From Anisodus tanguticus (Eukaryota > Streptophyta > Magnoliopsida > Solanales > Solanaceae): a stretch of 64,000 bases of DNA. Under the pieces are notes generated by a model. The model did no database searches, was not told the origin of the DNA, and saw nothing but the letters and a program-made list of their open reading frames with translations. The position numbers were made by a program, and so were the translations under genes. Each line of letters starts with the position of its first letter. Within the stretch, counting starts at the first letter, position 1. Below, in pieces: positions 1 to 10,586 of this stretch. The stretch covers positions 7,444,646 through 7,508,645 of the forward strand of contig CM067561.1 in NCBI GenBank assembly GCA_034509755.1. The letters run 5' to 3'.

Positions 1-719
1 TGACTTGCTCTTATTTAGTTACATCTTTTCTTGAAATACTTCTTGATTCTGTACTAATTCTTTTGGCAACCTTTCCTGTGAAATGTAGTTTAAAAATTAA
101 AGGAAAAACATTAATTTATATGCTTTTATAAAAAAAAAAATGTATATTTAAAATCAGGTAAATGCACTTATCAAACTCTCCCAAGCTTAAACTTTTACTC
201 GTTTTTAAGGAAAGATTTATATTTTATTTTTTATTTTACTAATTCACTACACTTACAACTTTTTGAATATTAATGACTTTACTTGAATTTCAAATTCTTT
301 TAAACCTTGTGTCACTTACTTTGTTTATATCTCCATTTTTATTCTGCTAAAATTACTGTTAGACATCTATGAGTTTTTAGAAAATTAAGTATATCAAAAT
401 CAATTACTTACAATAAATCATAAGCTTGCCTTTCTTGTCGGTCTCAATTAATGTAGATCAATGTTGATTTCTGAATCTTTTAGGACTTTTATCGGCTTAT
501 AATGTTAGGCTGAGGACTGATAGGATATAGGGATATTTTTAAAGTGGCTTAACTTTTTTCTGACTTGATTTACAAACTAGATGACTTTGTACAAAATTAA
601 GAGTTGATCATTGGATTCAACTTACTGCAATTTTCATTGACGCAATATCACAACCCATTTTTATTAATACACACAATTTTTTTCAACCTATCTTTCTTTA
701 TTTAGATATTTATATACCG
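1..719. other. AT-rich spacer, no gene seen
   Basis: No reading frame of note on either strand and no recognisable element ends. The sequence is A/T-rich with short homopolymer runs. I see nothing to annotate. Confidence 0.6.
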
Positions 720-1471
720 TTAAACCGCTCTATAATGACAGCGTTTGTCCGAAAATTTCATGGCCACTTTAGTGAGGTGCTGTTATATATGTATATTGAT
801 ATTTGATGTTTAGATCTCATTTAGCTGTTATAAACAAAAGTGCACAAATAATTTTTTTTCTGTACTTTTTATGCTATAAACGAAAATAAAATATATTTGT
901 TAATTTTAAAATTTTAATTGATTTTCATATCTCATTAATTAAAAATTAAAAAGACTAATAAATTACAAATAAATCCATTACTAGTTGTACCATACCAATA
1001 AAGAATTGAAATCTAAGGAACATATGCATTTAAAATTAATTGAGAATTTAAATATAATTTCAAGTTTGACGTAAAATTCTACAATTGTAAGTTGTTTCGT
1101 AAATTCTAGTCTCTTATCGATAATATAACGCTTCAAGTCTAAATCAAATCACTATGATAAATATTATTTTTCCTTTTAGATATTCATACTTGAATTACTA
1201 TGTTTATGACATTAATGATGATTATCATAAATATTTTAATATTTTATACATGGTATACTTCTTACAAATATTATTACACAATATTTGAGTATGCCTGTTA
1301 TAGCGATGTAATTTTATAAAGAGTGTACCGCTATAATGAATGTCATTTCTGTTATAGGTAGAATGTTGTTATAGAGAAGTAAAATATAACATGAAAAATC
1401 AGTTTCGGAGAAAATCAAGCCGTTATAGTGAAATGTTATTATAGCGAATGACAACTATAGAGAGGTTTGAC
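720..1471. mobile_element. MITE-like element with CTCTATA inverted ends
   Basis: The left end reads TTAAACCGCTCTATAATGAC. The right end, read on the other strand, starts GGTCAAACCTCTCTATAG, so the two ends form imperfect terminal inverted repeats. Inside, blocks such as TGTTATAGAGAA and GTTATAGTGAAATG recur in subterminal positions, as is usual for this kind of plant MITE. There is no transposase. No clear target-site duplication could be picked out, so the superfamily is left open and the ends may be off by several bases. Confidence 0.55.
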
Positions 1472-1851
1472 CGAACAATATCCATTTTTTCCTTTTCGAA
1501 ACTTGTGAATATTAAAGTTGTGTGTGTTTTGTTTCATAAAGTAGAGCAGTAATTGTCATCTTTCATACTTGTTACCATGGCTAGAAAAAAGATTTAAATC
1601 TGAAACTTTTTTTTAATGTATATATGAGTGGTGAATACAAAGGAAAAAAGGGATATTAGGCTCAAACTTTGAAAATTAAAGTTCTTTTTTGGTAAGTTAA
1701 CGGAAGGCTCAAACGATCCAAAGATAACCTAATTCATTTGTTAAAATTAACATTTTTCTAGGATTTCGTCTTAACGAACAATAGAGGCAAGTTCTAGTTA
1801 TTGATTGCACTGATTTAAGTATGCTATGATTTTTTTTCAAACAATCATATT
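1472..1851. other. AT-rich spacer, no gene seen
   Basis: Sequence between the MITE and Copia-1. No supported ORF or element end was found. Confidence 0.5.
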
Positions 1852-1856
1852 ATCAT

Positions 1857-3451
1857 TGAAGGTTTTCGTTGGGTTCGTGTCCCCAGCGGAATTTGAAAAT
1901 TTTGTGTTTTAAACCCAACAAGCGACGAACTGTAGGATGATTATGTAATAATATAAGACACGTCAATACATAACAAGTATATAACCGTAATACTTTGATA
2001 GAATACTTACGGTTTGGAAACTCTGGAGCCTTTTAGTAATCTCCGAGGGTGCGCACGCAATTGATCCTCGACAGCAAGTTCCAAGAACTCTCCTTCGAAT
2101 AGCTAGGAAATTCGGCAGAGGTTCAAGAGAGAGTTTTATTCTCGGTCTCTAAGACTTAGAATAATATATGAATAATGTATCAAATAATGAATGAGGAGGT
2201 GCTCTATATATATGTGAAATTATGGAAAAATTCAAATTTTGGGTTGGGCTCAAAGCCTGGCCCAAAACGAATTGCAGCAGGCCAATCTGATTTGCCCTGC
2301 TGCCCAATTAGCGTCGCGGCTCTGGCCATTGGGCGCCGCGACGCCTCACCCTTTTCACAAAATATTTTCAACACATTTTAATTAAATCCAAAATCCAATC
2401 TTGACTTAATTTAATAGTTTTCATCAAATAGAAATTATCCCATAGTTATTATTAATTTAAATATCTCGATTCCAAATAGAATATTTAACACTTTCTCAAT
2501 ACACCCTTAGATCGAAGAAACAATTGACATAGTGTTACCCTACAGGTTTTCACATATCGACACTAATCATATTAGGGTCTACACGGAACTCCTAGACGGC
2601 GTCGTAAGACGAACTCAATATGTGAAGTATATTTACACGAATCCAGTAAACCGAACCTTTATGTGGGAAGATAAAATCATTTCATTCTCGACGCACTCGA
2701 TCAAGCTTGGATTTGCCAAGTGTCTATCTAAATGTCTTGATCATTATATCTCATCTATATTGGTTGACAACAAGACCATATTCTAGATATGTCTATTGCG
2801 TTGGCCAACAACTTAGTTAACCCAATGTCACTAAGAAGCTGAGTGTTCTATCGAATATACACTCGAGGAATGAATCCTAATCTTGGCTCAACTACCACCT
2901 TTAATCCACATCGTAATGTACCCAATACAAGCCGTATCTCAACCTATAAGGCATTTGAGCTTAGAACAAGATCAAAATATATTACTATGTAGACAAGGTG
3001 TGTATTGACCTCAAGTCTAAGGACTTCTATCCCCCACACGATGACCATACTTTAGACATGTATAACAAACAATATATCAGCAGGGTATACCAATACTTCT
3101 AAAGTATCCATGTGTCCATCACGAGTAGCCATTACTCGTAGCAAGTGAGACATACTACATCCTCTAAGGATGTGATACGACCACATGTTGATTTATCACA
3201 TATCCTCGATATCCCATTCTCGATGGTCATTATTGAGGCTATTTTAAGAGTTACGTTATAATATTAATATCTCACACTATTAATAACAACGCAACCTCTA
3301 GGGATGCATATTATAGAATATTACAAACAATCAACTAATAATTCAATAATTACAAATGCCAAAATATTAATCTCCATTAATAATAATACGAACGTGTATA
3401 AAGTACATTTGTCATAATATAGATTGTCTCTAGGACATACATATACTTTCA
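1857..3451 (-). repeat. Copia-1 3' LTR (1,595 bp)
   Basis: On the minus strand it begins TGAAAGTATATG and ends CTTCA, giving TG...CA ends. It is longer than its partner LTR because it keeps 779 bp (2609-3387) that the other lacks. A GC-rich patch with GCGCCGCGAC lies near 2330-2345 in otherwise AT-rich sequence. The small ORFs inside (for example 2175-2381 and 2532-2786) are not conserved in the partner LTR and are not genes. Confidence 0.92.
2203..2212 (-). promoter_or_regulatory. TATA box of Copia-1 3' LTR
   Basis: On the minus strand the sequence is TATATATAGA, and it is matched in the partner LTR at 9770-9779. The position fits an LTR core promoter with transcription starting some 30 bases lower, near 2170. 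That would leave about 1.2 kb of U3 and about 0.3 kb of R-U5. Promoter function is inferred from position and sequence only. Confidence 0.5.
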
Positions 3452-3461
3452 ATCTCCCACT
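3452..3461 (-). other. Copia-1 polypurine tract
   Basis: On the minus strand AGTGGGAGAT directly abuts the TGAAAG start of the 3' LTR. This is where the plus-strand primer of an LTR retrotransposon lies, and it fixes the LTR boundary. Confidence 0.75.
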
Positions 3462-3465
3462 TGGC

Positions 3466-4200
3466 CTAGAGCCAATCTTTAACATATCTAATGCACATAT
3501 TCTCAAAATGATCATTATGCTTGACTAAGCTTAATGGTTTAGTGAATGAGTCAACTAGATTATCGTCTGTGCGAACATAATCTAATCTAATCTCTTCAGT
3601 CTCCACCATATCCCTGAGTATGTGGTATTTCCTTGGTACATGCTTATTTTTGTTTGTTAATCTTGGTTCCTTAGTCTGTGCAATCGCACCAGTGTTGTCA
3701 CAATAAATAGTTATTGGACAACTGGCACTCGGAACTACCCTTAGTTCCTTTAGGAATTCAGAAATTACGACAACTTCTTTACCAGCTTTCGATCCAGCAA
3801 TGTACTCAGCTTCTATTGTCAAATCAGCAGTTGTAGCTTGTTTGAAACTTTTCCAGCTTACTGCTCCACTATTGAAAATGAACGTGTACCCAGACTGAGA
3901 TTTGAAGTCATCAAGATCCGTCTGGAAGCTAGCATCAGTGTACCCAGTAGTAGCTAGCTTTTCTTCCCCACCATAGACTAAGAAGTAATCTTTAGTTCGT
4001 CTAAGATACTTAAGAATACTCTTGACTGCTTTCTAGTGTTCTTCCCCAGGATTCTGCTGGAATTTGCAAGTCATACTAAGCGCAAAGGCCACATCTGGCC
4101 TAGTACAGGTCATGACATACATGATCCATCCTATAGCCAAAGCATTTGGATCCTCTTCATGTGCTCAAGTTCTATAGCATTAGAAAGACTCTCCTTCTTA
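3466..4200 (-). pseudogene. Copia-1 RNase H domain
   Basis: C-terminal RNase H of the Copia polyprotein. Recognisable pieces are the EAEYIAGS helix, the YCDNTGA strand and the terminal H-I-x-R/K-Y-H-x-x-R-D...VDSFTKPL region typical of plant Copia ends. The first 118 residues upstream of the stop are open. Farther upstream (to about 4200) the reading continues toward RT with interruptions. It is the final domain before the polypurine tract. Confidence 0.85.
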
Positions 4201-4214
4201 GATAACTTGATGCC

Positions 4215-5092
4215 TTAACCCATAGGTAGACCACCTTTCTTGGAATTTTCCATAGAAAAATGCCTAAGCACTTTGTCTATGTAGACTGACTGTGACAGCC
4301 CCAACAATCTATCAGGTCTATCTCTATAGATCCTAATTCCCAGAATGTAGCAGGCTTCACCTAAATCATTCATCATGAAGGTACTGGACAACCATTCCTT
4401 GACTGACTGCAAGAGAGTTTTATTGTCTCCCATTATCATTATATTATGTGCATATATAATAATGAAGGGAATACTCCTATCCTTGCGTTTACTGTAAACA
4501 CAGGGATCCTCTTTGCTTCTGACAAAATCAAATGACTTGATAGCCTTGTCAAAGCAAATGTTCCAACTCCTCGAGGCTTGCTTAAGCCCATAAGTGGACT
4601 TCTGTAGCTTGCATACAACATTTGGTTTGGACTCAGACAAAAAACCCTCAAATTGTTTCATATACACTTTCTCAACCAGATTACCATTGAGGAAAACGGT
4701 TTTGACGTCCATTTGCCAAATGTCATAGTCATAATATGCAGCTATTGCAAGCAAAATACGAATGGACTTAATCTTAGCAACATGTGAAAATGTTTTATCA
4801 TAATCGACCCCAGACCGTTGATTATAAACTTTAGCCACCAACCTTGCTTTATAAGTCTGTACCTTGCCAAATGCATCGATCTTCTTCTTGAAGACCCATT
4901 TGCATCATATGGGTTTAACTCCAGCTGGCAAATCAACCAAGTTCCACACTTGATTGATGTACATAGATTCCATCTCGGATTTCATGGCTTCTTGCCATCT
5001 CTTCGAATTAATATCCAACATTACTTTGCTATAGGTTGTAGGCTCATCGTTATCGGGAACATCTATCTCACTGTGTGTTTCCACAAGTAGAT
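4215..5092 (-). pseudogene. Copia-1 reverse transcriptase, active site lost
   Basis: Copia RT (RVT_2 type). The motifs for substrate binding and structure are plain: WQMDVKTVFLNG, a KLQKSTYGLKQASRSWN block and the LGIRIYRDR region. The catalytic box, normally Y-V-D-D, reads Y-A-H-N near 4448-4462, so both metal-binding aspartates are gone. An in-frame stop lies upstream, near 4904. The frame ends in another stop at 4215. This copy cannot make active enzyme. Confidence 0.9.
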
Positions 5093-6258
5093 TTAGTTTT
5101 CTAGGAGGATGATGAGTCCTAGTGGACCTATGGAGTTGATTGTTTTGCAGTTCAGTGCTTGGTATTTCTGACTGTGAAAGGGTTCTTGTGTGTTAAATAA
5201 TCCACTAAGTTGAGAGTTTTCAGGAATATCATTTTCATGTATTTCCTGAATGGGAGGAGGTGCAACCATTGCATCTACTCCCAAAGGTTGTGTAGGAAGA
5301 TCTTGCATTTCTGCATTATTCCTCGTAACATTCCCACTGGCCGAAGGGCGTACTTGAATTGCCCAATCTTTGCCAAATTCTCCCACTGAATTCTTGCCTT
5401 GGTCATTCGGCAAGGATTCAACCTCTATGTTATCTCGCGGTTCTTGAATTTCTTCAAGTTCTATCTCTGTGCAACTATGTTCCTTGTAGACATATTCTTC
5501 TTCAAGGAGATTTGCGTTCCTGGAAATAATGACCTTATGTTCTCCACGAAGATAGAAGTAGTATCCCTTAGTTTTATTTGGATACCCCATGAAGTAACAT
5601 TTCTCACTTTTGGATTCCAACTTGTCTGTGAGCATCTTCTTAACATATATAGGGCACCCCCAGGGTCTCATATGTTTAAAAGGTGGCTTCTGCCACACCA
5701 TATCTCAGATGGTGTCTTTTCTACTGACTTGGAAGGAACCCTATTCAGAACATATATTGAGGTTTGTATAGTATGTCCCCAAAGGTATGTCGGTAGAGCT
5801 GAGAAGCTCATCATGGATCGAACCATATCCAATAAGGTTTGGTTTCTCCTTTCGGCAACACCATTCATCTATGGTGTTCCAGGAGGTGTCCATTCTGATT
5901 GGACTCCATGTAGCTTTAAGTAATCTAGAAACTCCTTACTCAAGTATTCACCTCATCGATCAGATCAAAGGGTCTTGATACTCGTTGCGAGTTGTTTCTC
6001 TACTTCAGACTTGTACTCCTTGAACTTTTCGAAGGCCTCGAATTTGTGTTTCATAAGATACACATATTCATACCTTGCGAAGTCGTTAGTAAAAGTAATG
6101 AAGTAAGAGAAACCTACCTTAGATTGAGTCGAGAATGGTCCACATACATCAGTATGTACCAACTCAAGCACCTCCTTGGCTCGCACACCCTTCCTAGAAA
6201 GTGGCTTGTTGGTCATCTTACCTTTCAAACAGGATTCGCAATTACCATAAGACTCCAA
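5093..6258 (-). pseudogene. Copia-1 integrase
   Basis: The zinc-binding end is seen as CESCLKGKM near 6235. The core follows with HTDVCGPF (first catalytic Asp) and MNGVAERRN (catalytic Glu) at about 5868. Between them, near 5950-5965, two TGA stops fall where Copia integrases usually carry Arg in the second-Asp motif (SDRGGEY-like). The C-terminal part (5093-5701) has the WGCPIYVKKM..DKLESKSEKC..GYP block of Copia integrases and a low-complexity linker toward RT. It is split over several frames. Confidence 0.87.
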
Positions 6259-6369
6259 GTCAGATGGTTCGAGGTAGTCAAACTTCCTTAACCTTGCTAT
6301 CCTTGTTTCGTTGATATGACCAAGTCTACAATGCCATATGTAGGTAGAGTTTCTATTACTTATCTTAGC

Positions 6370-6770
6370 TCATTTATTTTGTACATTGAATATTTCTCGA
6401 CTACAATTTAGTGTATATAATCCATCCACAAGATGAGCAGTTCCATATATAACATTATCAAAAGACAGTACATGACCGCCATTATAAATATATGAGGAAA
6501 AACCCTCCATGTCCAAAACAGGGATAGAAATGATATTCCTCGTTAACAAAGGTACATAGTAATAATCATTTAACACTAGACAATAGCCATAAGGAAAATT
6601 TAATCTATAAGTTCCTACGCGCTCAGTATCCACTCGTGCTCCATTTCCAACGCGTAGGCCCACCTCTCTTGGTCTAACCTTTCTGTTGTCAGTTAGCCCC
6701 TGCATATTGGTACAATGTGTAAGCGACATGCGGTATCCAATACCCAGGAATGAGAGTTATTTATAGACAT
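6370..6770 (-). pseudogene. Copia-1 protease and pre-integrase region
   Basis: Just upstream of the open frame (6370-6729) the minus strand encodes SWVLDTAC, the aspartic-protease active-site block, at about 6735-6760. A frameshift follows directly, and the readable part then runs HCTNMQGL...VPLLTRNIISIPVLD...LDGLYTLN-like, the usual protease to GAG-pre-integrase stretch. It lies between gag and integrase as expected. Confidence 0.8.
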
Positions 6771-6772
6771 AT

Positions 6773-7684
6773 TTATTTAATGACGTACATACCTTGTCCA
6801 CTAGAAGTAGAAGCACCTGGTGTTTTTCCTCCTCCTGATGCAGTGCAGTCCTTCTTCCAATGCCCATTTTTATTACAGTTGAGGCATACATCCTTAGCCG
6901 GATTCACCTCCTTCTTCTTCACACCTTCTTTAGGCTTCATAGCTGAGGGCACAGCGAATGCTTTGCCCTTCTTCTTCTGCCATTCATTACCTTTCGGCTT
7001 GGGCCGGCTAGTAGAGCTCACCATGAGCATAGCTTTGCCTTTGGTAGTTGAAGATTCAAAGGTCTTGAGCATGTTATGCAGCTCCGGCAGACTCACCTTC
7101 GTTCCGTTCATATTGTAGTTTACAATAAAATTCTCGAACGAACAAGGGAGAGAGTTCAGGATGAGGGTGGAAGAGACATTTTTCTGCAGCTTTATACTAA
7201 TCGAGGCCAGCCTTTCTATCAGCCCTATCATCTTCAACACATGCTGAGACACTTGGCCTCCTTCATTTAGCTTACACTTGAAGAGTTCTATCAACAACTC
7301 ATATTCCATAGTTTGGGACTGATAGTCGTAGAGACTTTTCAAGTGTTCGAGCATTTCGTTAGGGCCCATGTTTTCGTGTTGTCTCTGAAGCTCCACTGAC
7401 ATGGAAGACAACATCACACACTGTGCTGAAGTAGAGTCATCTAGGTTCTTCTAGTAGGCTACCTTATCGAATGTGGCATATTCTACAGAATCCTCGGCAG
7501 GGACTGTGGGGAATACTTTGTCCAATACGTATTCTATTTTTCTTGCCTTAGAACAATTCTCAGATTCCTTAGCCAGTCTAGATAGTTGGGTCCAGTAAGT
7601 TTGTTCATTTCCATCAACATTTTCAATGATAGGCTCGACATTTTGATAATCTGAAGAGTTAGATAGACAGTAAATTAAACTCAA
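6773..7684 (-). pseudogene. Copia-1 gag with CCHC zinc knuckle, one stop
   Basis: Capsid-type gag (UBN2-like). The N-terminal part is 7451-7684 and the rest 6773-7417. They are in the same frame, separated by a single TAG at 7451-7453. The C-terminus has CLNCNKNGHWKKDC, a correct C-x2-C-x4-H-x4-C zinc knuckle for RNA binding, with basic and low-complexity flanks. The visible first codon at 7684 is TTG, so the true N-terminus is uncertain. This is the best-preserved part of Copia-1. Confidence 0.9.
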
Positions 7685-9394
7685 ATTTATTTCCTATTAT
7701 AAACATTCGTCTAGGCTAATCAACATGAACTTTTGTTTAATTAGCTCTCACTATGTTAACATACTTCTATGATCCCATGGTAGTATACGAACCTCTATTA
7801 ATTTAAGGTCATAATGGGGCAAGATCCAAGCCTATGCTATCTCCGCGTTTACTTTGGCTGATAACTTTAATAACACATCGTGGTAGGTTCTAAATCAATT
7901 ACAAAACTTATTTACAACTCTTGGTTGATCAAATATTATATTTAATCGTGCATCCTTAGATTAGTCTGACACTTTGGCGCCAAGATTTGTCTAAGCAAGT
8001 CAACCCCATTACACGACTGTGTTTATGTATCTAAGTAAATTTGGCCTTTGTGAGCAAACACTTTGGTGTAAATACTCATAAAAGTTTATCATCTACCTTT
8101 ACATTCAAAACACATCTATGAAAGAGTCTGGGTCCTCGTAGACTTAGAGCAAATGCTTTAGCATAAATACTCGTATCGCAGAAAAGGATCTTGCACTTTA
8201 ACAATTATAATGGACGACGCGTTTTAATTTAGACTTGAATTTAAAATTTGGGGAACATTTTAGCTTCGGAGATTTTAACCAAGATCAACAATTTGTGTCA
8301 TATCCAATACGACATTTAATCATGTAATTTCTAAAAACACATTTAGTTGGGAATTATCAACCCAATAGGCATGATATAAGATGGCTTGATCGATTCTTTG
8401 GGCGCCTCCCCCGTGACGATTATAGCGGACATTATGCTAATAATTAAATGTACGCATTTAAACACTTAGCATATAGTTCGTATATTATTCAATAATATAC
8501 AATTAATAATAATCATGTGTTAACTTGTTTAAACTCTAAAATTTAAGTCTAATCCAAACAGTCTCTTAAACATTTTTTGATTTTAAAAACTAATTTTCAA
8601 GGTATTTATGTAAATTCCAGATTTTCCCTCAAGAATTTAAAATGTCAATTTTGAACCCATTTAAACTCAGAAAATCCAATTTTAATTTTCAGATTTTAGG
8701 GACATGTCTGTAATTTCCAGAATTTAAATTAATTACTGATTTGGCCCGAAGGACCAAAACTATTTTCCAGAAACTTATTTTAATTACAGATTTGCCCCAA
8801 ATGACCAAATCTGCTTATTTGAAAAATTTATAATTTCAGATTATGAAACTGTTAAACTTCAAAATCTGAATCTGAAACTTTTAAAACTTCAGTTTTTTAT
8901 TCTAATTTTTTTTTCAGGATGAATAGTGCCGCGGCGAATTTTTTTTTGGATGAACAGTTTCTGATTCTTGTCAAAACCCTAGGTGGCGTCGCGGTGCTCC
9001 ATCATGGAGTCGCGGCGCCTCCCTCTCAGAAACACAAAATCTGTATTTTTGAAACCCTCAAACTGGTTCATGGTCAGATTTGCAGATTCATCTTCGTTAC
9101 CCTTCACTATCAAACAACACGTTCATCGACCATCATACAATCCCTTCTCGTTCTTCGCTTCAGTGCACCATGTTTTTAATGAACCAGTTACACACATCAA
9201 CTTAGAAGAGTTAGATCAAAATGACTTCGTTCATTACATCATTATTTAATAGTTTGGGAGACAAGTATGATGTGCCTTTAAGATATCCTTTAAGATATTA
9301 GGTTTTCAAGCTTTAAACGACATAAAATTTCAGATTTAAACAAATTCTAACCCATATTATTATCAATGATTACTACATAATCACACAAAATAGC
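7685..9394 (-). other. Copia-1 untranslated leader
   Basis: About 1.7 kb between gag and the primer binding site with no credible ORF. A motif like GAGCAAACACTTTGGTGTAA occurs at 8052-8071 and again, diverged, at 8149-8168, about 97 bp apart, suggesting an old tandem duplication. A GC-rich GTCGCGGCGCC patch lies at about 9009-9020 and echoes the GCGCCGCGAC patch of the LTR. ORFs at 8919-9249 on the plus strand are antisense and unlike any protein I know. Confidence 0.6.
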
Positions 9395-9410
9395 CCTGGC
9401 TCTGATGCCA
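9395..9410 (-). other. Copia-1 primer binding site
   Basis: On the minus strand TGGCATCAGAGCCAGG follows the 5' LTR after one base. It matches the 3' end of plant initiator-Met tRNA (TGGTATCAGAGC type) with one difference. This fixes the orientation as minus. Confidence 0.85.
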
Positions 9411-9411
9411 T

Positions 9412-10237
9412 TGAAGGTTTTCGTTGGGTTCGTGTACGCAACGAAATTTTAAAATTTTGTGTTTCAAACCCAACAAGCGACGAACTGTAGGATGATTATA
9501 TAGTAATATAAAACACGTCAATACATAACATGTATATAACCGTAATACTTTGATAGAATACTTACGGTTTGGAAACTCTCGAGTCTTTTTGTAATTTCTG
9601 AGGGTGCGCACGCAATTTATCCTTGACAGTAAGTTCCAAGAACTCCGATGTATACCTCATTCGAACAGCTGAGAAATTCGGCAGAGGTTCAAGAGAGAGT
9701 TTTATTCTAGGTCTCTAAGACTTAGAATAGTATATGAATAATGTATCAAATAATGAATAAGGAGGTGTTCTATATATAGGTGAAATTAGGGCAAATTTCA
9801 GATTTTGGGTTGGGCTCAAAGCCTGACCCAAAACGAATTGCAGCAGACCAATCTGATTTGGCATGTTGCCCAATTAGCGCCGCAGCTCTGCCCATTGGGT
9901 GCCGCGGCGCCTCGCCCTTTTCACAAAATATTTTCAGCACATTTTAATTAAATCCAAAATCCAATCTTGACTTAATAAATAATTTTCATCAAATAGAAAT
10001 TATCCCATAGTTATTATTAATTTAAATATCTCGATTTCAAATAGAATATCTAACACTTTCTCAATACACCCTTAGATCGAAGAAACAATTGAAATAGTGT
10101 TACCCTACAGGTCTTCACATATCGACACTAATCATATTAGGGTCTACACGGAAGTCCTAGACGGCGCCGTAAGACGAACGTGTATAAAGTACATTTGTCC
10201 TAATATAGATTGTCTCTAGGACATACATATACTTTCA
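9412..10237 (-). repeat. Copia-1 5' LTR (826 bp, internally deleted)
   Basis: It matches the 3' LTR from both ends but lacks 779 bp of U3. The break joins two ACGAAC hexamers that are 779 bp apart in the intact LTR (2609 and 3388); only one ACGAAC remains, at 10174-10179. The TATA box (9770-9779) is retained. Small ORFs inside are spurious. Confidence 0.92.
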
Positions 10238-10514
10238 GTCATTACAGTAGAACAGTTACATTAGCAAAAATGTAGATATAAAATTAGAAGCTTTCAATGT
10301 TCTATGAACTTGAAGTGATCCAAGTGTGTCGTAAAAAAATGATCTGAAGTTATTTGTGTTTATTTTCTTAAAACCTTTTATATAATTTATTTTTAAAGGG
10401 AAACAAAAATGTAAAATGTAAAAAGAATATTGCAGGTAAAAATACCAATACAATATGCACTTAAACTTTCATTACAAGGTTTGGCATTTGACATTGTCAA
10501 ACTAAAACCAACAG
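10238..10514. other. Host spacer, no gene seen
   Basis: AT-rich sequence between Copia-1 and Gypsy A. ORFs here are short and without recognisable features. Confidence 0.5.
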
Positions 10515-10586
10515 GTACAAGCTGCCTTTTATGGCTATTTATAATAAAAAAAGATGTTACATGTTGCCAACCAAAAGTTTCTTTCT
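10515..10586. repeat. Host tandem duplication, copy 1
   Basis: About 72 bp beginning GTACAAGCTGCCTTTTATGG. A diverged second copy lies at 26384-26462. If Gypsy A (10587-26335 plus one TSD) is removed, the two copies become neighbours about 120 bp apart, so this was a local tandem repeat before Gypsy A landed at the end of copy 1. Confidence 0.75.

Larger units (their letters stand above)
1857..10237 (-). mobile_element. Copia-1: decayed Ty1/copia LTR retrotransposon
   Basis: The element lies on the minus strand with two related LTRs (1857-3451 and 9412-10237). A tRNA-iMet-type primer binding site sits inside the right LTR and a purine tract inside the left LTR. Coding remnants read right to left: gag, protease, integrase, reverse transcriptase, RNase H. 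That order (integrase before RT) defines Copia. Flanks are ATCAT (1852-1856) and GTCAT (10238-10242), a 5-bp target duplication with one mismatch. There are multiple stops, a frameshift and a ruined RT active site, so it is dead. I do not assign a lineage. Confidence 0.93.

Noticed and set aside
5399..5923. 174-residue plus-strand ORF
   Set aside because: Antisense to Copia-1 integrase, whose minus-strand protein motifs are clear.
8919..9249. Two overlapping plus-strand ORFs of 86-88 residues
   Set aside because: They lie in the Copia-1 leader, antisense to the element, with no known protein features.
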